This document shows positions 62,532-64,000 of a stretch of DNA of 64,000 nucleotides, one piece after another (within the stretch, counting starts at the first letter, position 1; the number at the start of each line of letters is the position of its first letter). The stretch comes from Pseudoflavonifractor sp. AF19-9AC (GTDB lineage: Bacteria > Bacillota > Clostridia > Oscillospirales > Oscillospiraceae), in contig NZ_QUGI01000001.1 of assembly GCF_003478995.1 (NCBI RefSeq), forward strand, positions 182,111 through 246,110, given 5' to 3'. A program made the position numbers and the translations under genes. The notes beneath the pieces are model-generated. The model searched no databases, was not told the DNA's origin, and saw nothing but the letters and a program-made list of their open reading frames with translations.

Positions 62532-64000
62532 ATGAGGAAAGGGAGAAGACGGGGGCTCAGCCTGCTGCTGGTCCTGGTCATGCTGCTGGGGCTGCTGCCC
62601 GGCACCGCCTGGGCGGCGGGGGATGAGATTACGGTTTACGTCTCCGCGGCTAAGGATGGAGCCTTTCTGACGGGAAAGAACGATCAGGTAATTGCCGACG
62701 TACCGGTGAAGGTGCCGAAGGATGCAGCTACTATTGACGCGGCGTTTGTAGCGCTTCATCAGCAGTATTATGATGGAGAAGCCGCGGAGGGATATGAAAC
62801 CGCTGAGAGTAGCTGGGGCGCATCCGTTACAAAATTCTGGGGTGTTACATCCAGCTATGTGGGTTATTATTATAACCATGGATACGCAAACGGATTGACG
62901 GATGTGGTGTCAGACGGGGGATACCTCTATTTCTGGTTCTACCAGGACACCAGCGATTGGTCCGACCAATATGTCCATTTTGGAGCGGAAAAGACAACAG
63001 TTTCCGGCGGACAAGCGGTTGAGCTGCAATTGAGCGGCTCGGAAGGCGGAGTGAGCGGAGCAGCACTGACTGTGAATGGTCAGCCTCTGCCCGGACGGGT
63101 GACCGATGAAGAGGGACAGGTAACATTGTACTTCCCTCAAGAGGGCGAGTATCTGATTTCCGCCGTGCCCGGGAGCGAAGAGGAGTACTTTGTGCCCCCC
63201 GTATGCTGGGTGACGGTGACAGAGGATGACCCGAATATGGCTGAGGCGGTTGACGGGGACAAGGAAGCCCTTGCACTGCCGAATGAAGCGACTGAGAATC
63301 TTGATCTGCCTCTGGTGGGGGAGAGTGGAAAGAGCACTATCTCCTGGGAGAGCGGTACCCCTGATGTGATTGACAGTCAGGGCCGGGTTACCCGGGGGGC
63401 AGAGGAAAAGACGGTGACCCTCACCGCCACTTTGACTTACGGCAGTGAGAGTGAAACAAAGGAATTTTCAGTGAAGGTGCCCGCGCTCTCCACGTCTGAA
63501 CTGCTGGATAAGGCGGCTGCCGCTCTGTCGGGTGGTTTGTCTCCCAAACAGTGGAATGAGGACTTTAGTGCACCTGGAGACATAAATATTGTTGCGGTGG
63601 CCCAAGCTGCAGTGAATGCTGTTGTCAGCGGAGTAACGGTGGGTTCTACCGTGACTTCGGACAAGGAAGGCACCATCGGGGCGGACGGAACGATCACATA
63701 CAGCAACAGAGCACAGACGGCAAACGTGACCTTCACACTGTCTCTGGGGGAAGAAAGCAAGACGGTGGAATGTGCAGTCAGCGTTCCAAGGAAAGCTGAG
63801 ACCCGTCAGTCGGTGATGGATGCTATCACTGAGGAAGTTCTGGAAGAGGCCATTTTAAAGAACAACACGGACTTGAACAACGTAACGGATGACCTGAACT
63901 TCACAAGCCTGAGCGATGTGCTGGGCTATTGTGTGAAGGCGGAATGGTCGGTTCCCCAGGAAATGTCCGACTATCTGGATGCCCGGTTCGGCGATGTGAC
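62532..64000 (+). CDS. Large secreted protein, DUF4430-like plus Ig-like domains (3' end outside window)
   Basis: Open from ATG 62532 (GGAAAGGAAG upstream) to the right edge, 489 codons. A signal peptide (LSLLLVLVMLLGLLPGTAWAA) is followed by a domain starting DEITVYVSAAKDGAFLTG, which resembles DUF4430, related to the transcobalamin C-terminal fold. After about 235 come repeats like atrophied bacterial Ig domains (SWESGTPDVIDSQGRVTRG and VTLTATLTYGSES). Behind a cobalamin riboswitch, it may capture B12 or a B12-linked substrate at the cell surface. No sorting signal is visible yet. Confidence 0.85.
   Translation, partial: MRKGRRRGLSLLLVLVMLLGLLPGTAWAAGDEITVYVSAAKDGAFLTGKNDQVIADVPVKVPKDAATIDAAFVALHQQYYDGEAAEGYETAESSWGASVTKFWGVTSSYVGYYYNHGYANGLTDVVSDGGYLYFWFYQDTSDWSDQYVHFGAEKTTVSGGQAVELQLSGSEGGVSGAALTVNGQPLPGRVTDEEGQVTLYFPQEGEYLISAVPGSEEEYFVPPVCWVTVTEDDPNMAEAVDGDKEALALPNEATENLDLPLVGESGKSTISWESGTPDVIDSQGRVTRGAEEKTVTLTATLTYGSESETKEFSVKVPALSTSELLDKAAAALSGGLSPKQWNEDFSAPGDINIVAVAQAAVNAVVSGVTVGSTVTSDKEGTIGADGTITYSNRAQTANVTFTLSLGEESKTVECAVSVPRKAETRQSVMDAITEEVLEEAILKNNTDLNNVTDDLNFTSLSDVLGYCVKAEWSVPQEMSDYLDARFGDV

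Overview
The window looks like a chromosomal segment of a GC-rich, spore-forming gut Firmicute. The best guess is the Oscillospiraceae (Flavonifractor, Pseudoflavonifractor or Lawsonibacter group). Supporting signs are a small acid-soluble spore protein, an L27 with a cleavable N-terminus next to the Prp protease, a T-box leader, LicT/PTS control, DUF1292 and DUF1934 proteins, and heavily GC3-biased codons. The taxon is inferred from gene content only.

Region 1 (1-7.4 kb, minus strand) is sensory. It has a partial HisKA_3-type histidine kinase, an overlapping second kinase-like lipoprotein, a zinc-ribbon protein, a membrane-anchored protein with an extracytoplasmic sensor and a C-terminal LuxR-type HTH, and an orphan solute-binding lipoprotein. 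The promoter of the binding protein carries a perfect 9+1+9 inverted repeat (7322-7340). The same box recurs twice at 25.1 kb, each time exactly 22 bp from a -10 hexamer.

Region 2 (7.4-26.9 kb) is accessory DNA. The left module (8.1-12.5 kb) holds DUF3846, DUF6809-like, amidoligase, class II glutamine amidotransferase and resolvase genes. After a tRNA-Ser(CGA) comes a mobilizable element: tyrosine integrase, excisionase, sigma-like factor, a single-chain restriction-modification enzyme with a small overlapping partner, a MobV relaxase with a pMV158-like oriT, and an AAA/DUF4143 ATPase. Diverged copies of one sequence flank it (12.63-12.74 and 24.38-24.49 kb), and a broken tRNA-Ser follows the right copy. 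The right flank ends in a decayed gene behind the two operator copies and an intact lipoprotein gene.

Region 3 (26.9-64 kb) is core genome. In order: spore protein, CutC, a complete PTS operon (licT, EIIA, ptsI, ptsH, EIICB) behind a RAT antiterminator, a MATE pump with an attenuator-like leader, an ACT-hom-lysC operon, a class A penicillin-binding protein, a probable 6S RNA, a parvulin foldase, a zinc ABC transporter, argS, a Nudix hydrolase, the rplU-prp-rpmA-DUF296-obgE operon, coaBC and coaX, a T-box leader before a YcxB-like gene and valS, an aldo/keto reductase with ferredoxin motifs, and a cobalamin riboswitch before a large secreted protein that runs off the right edge.
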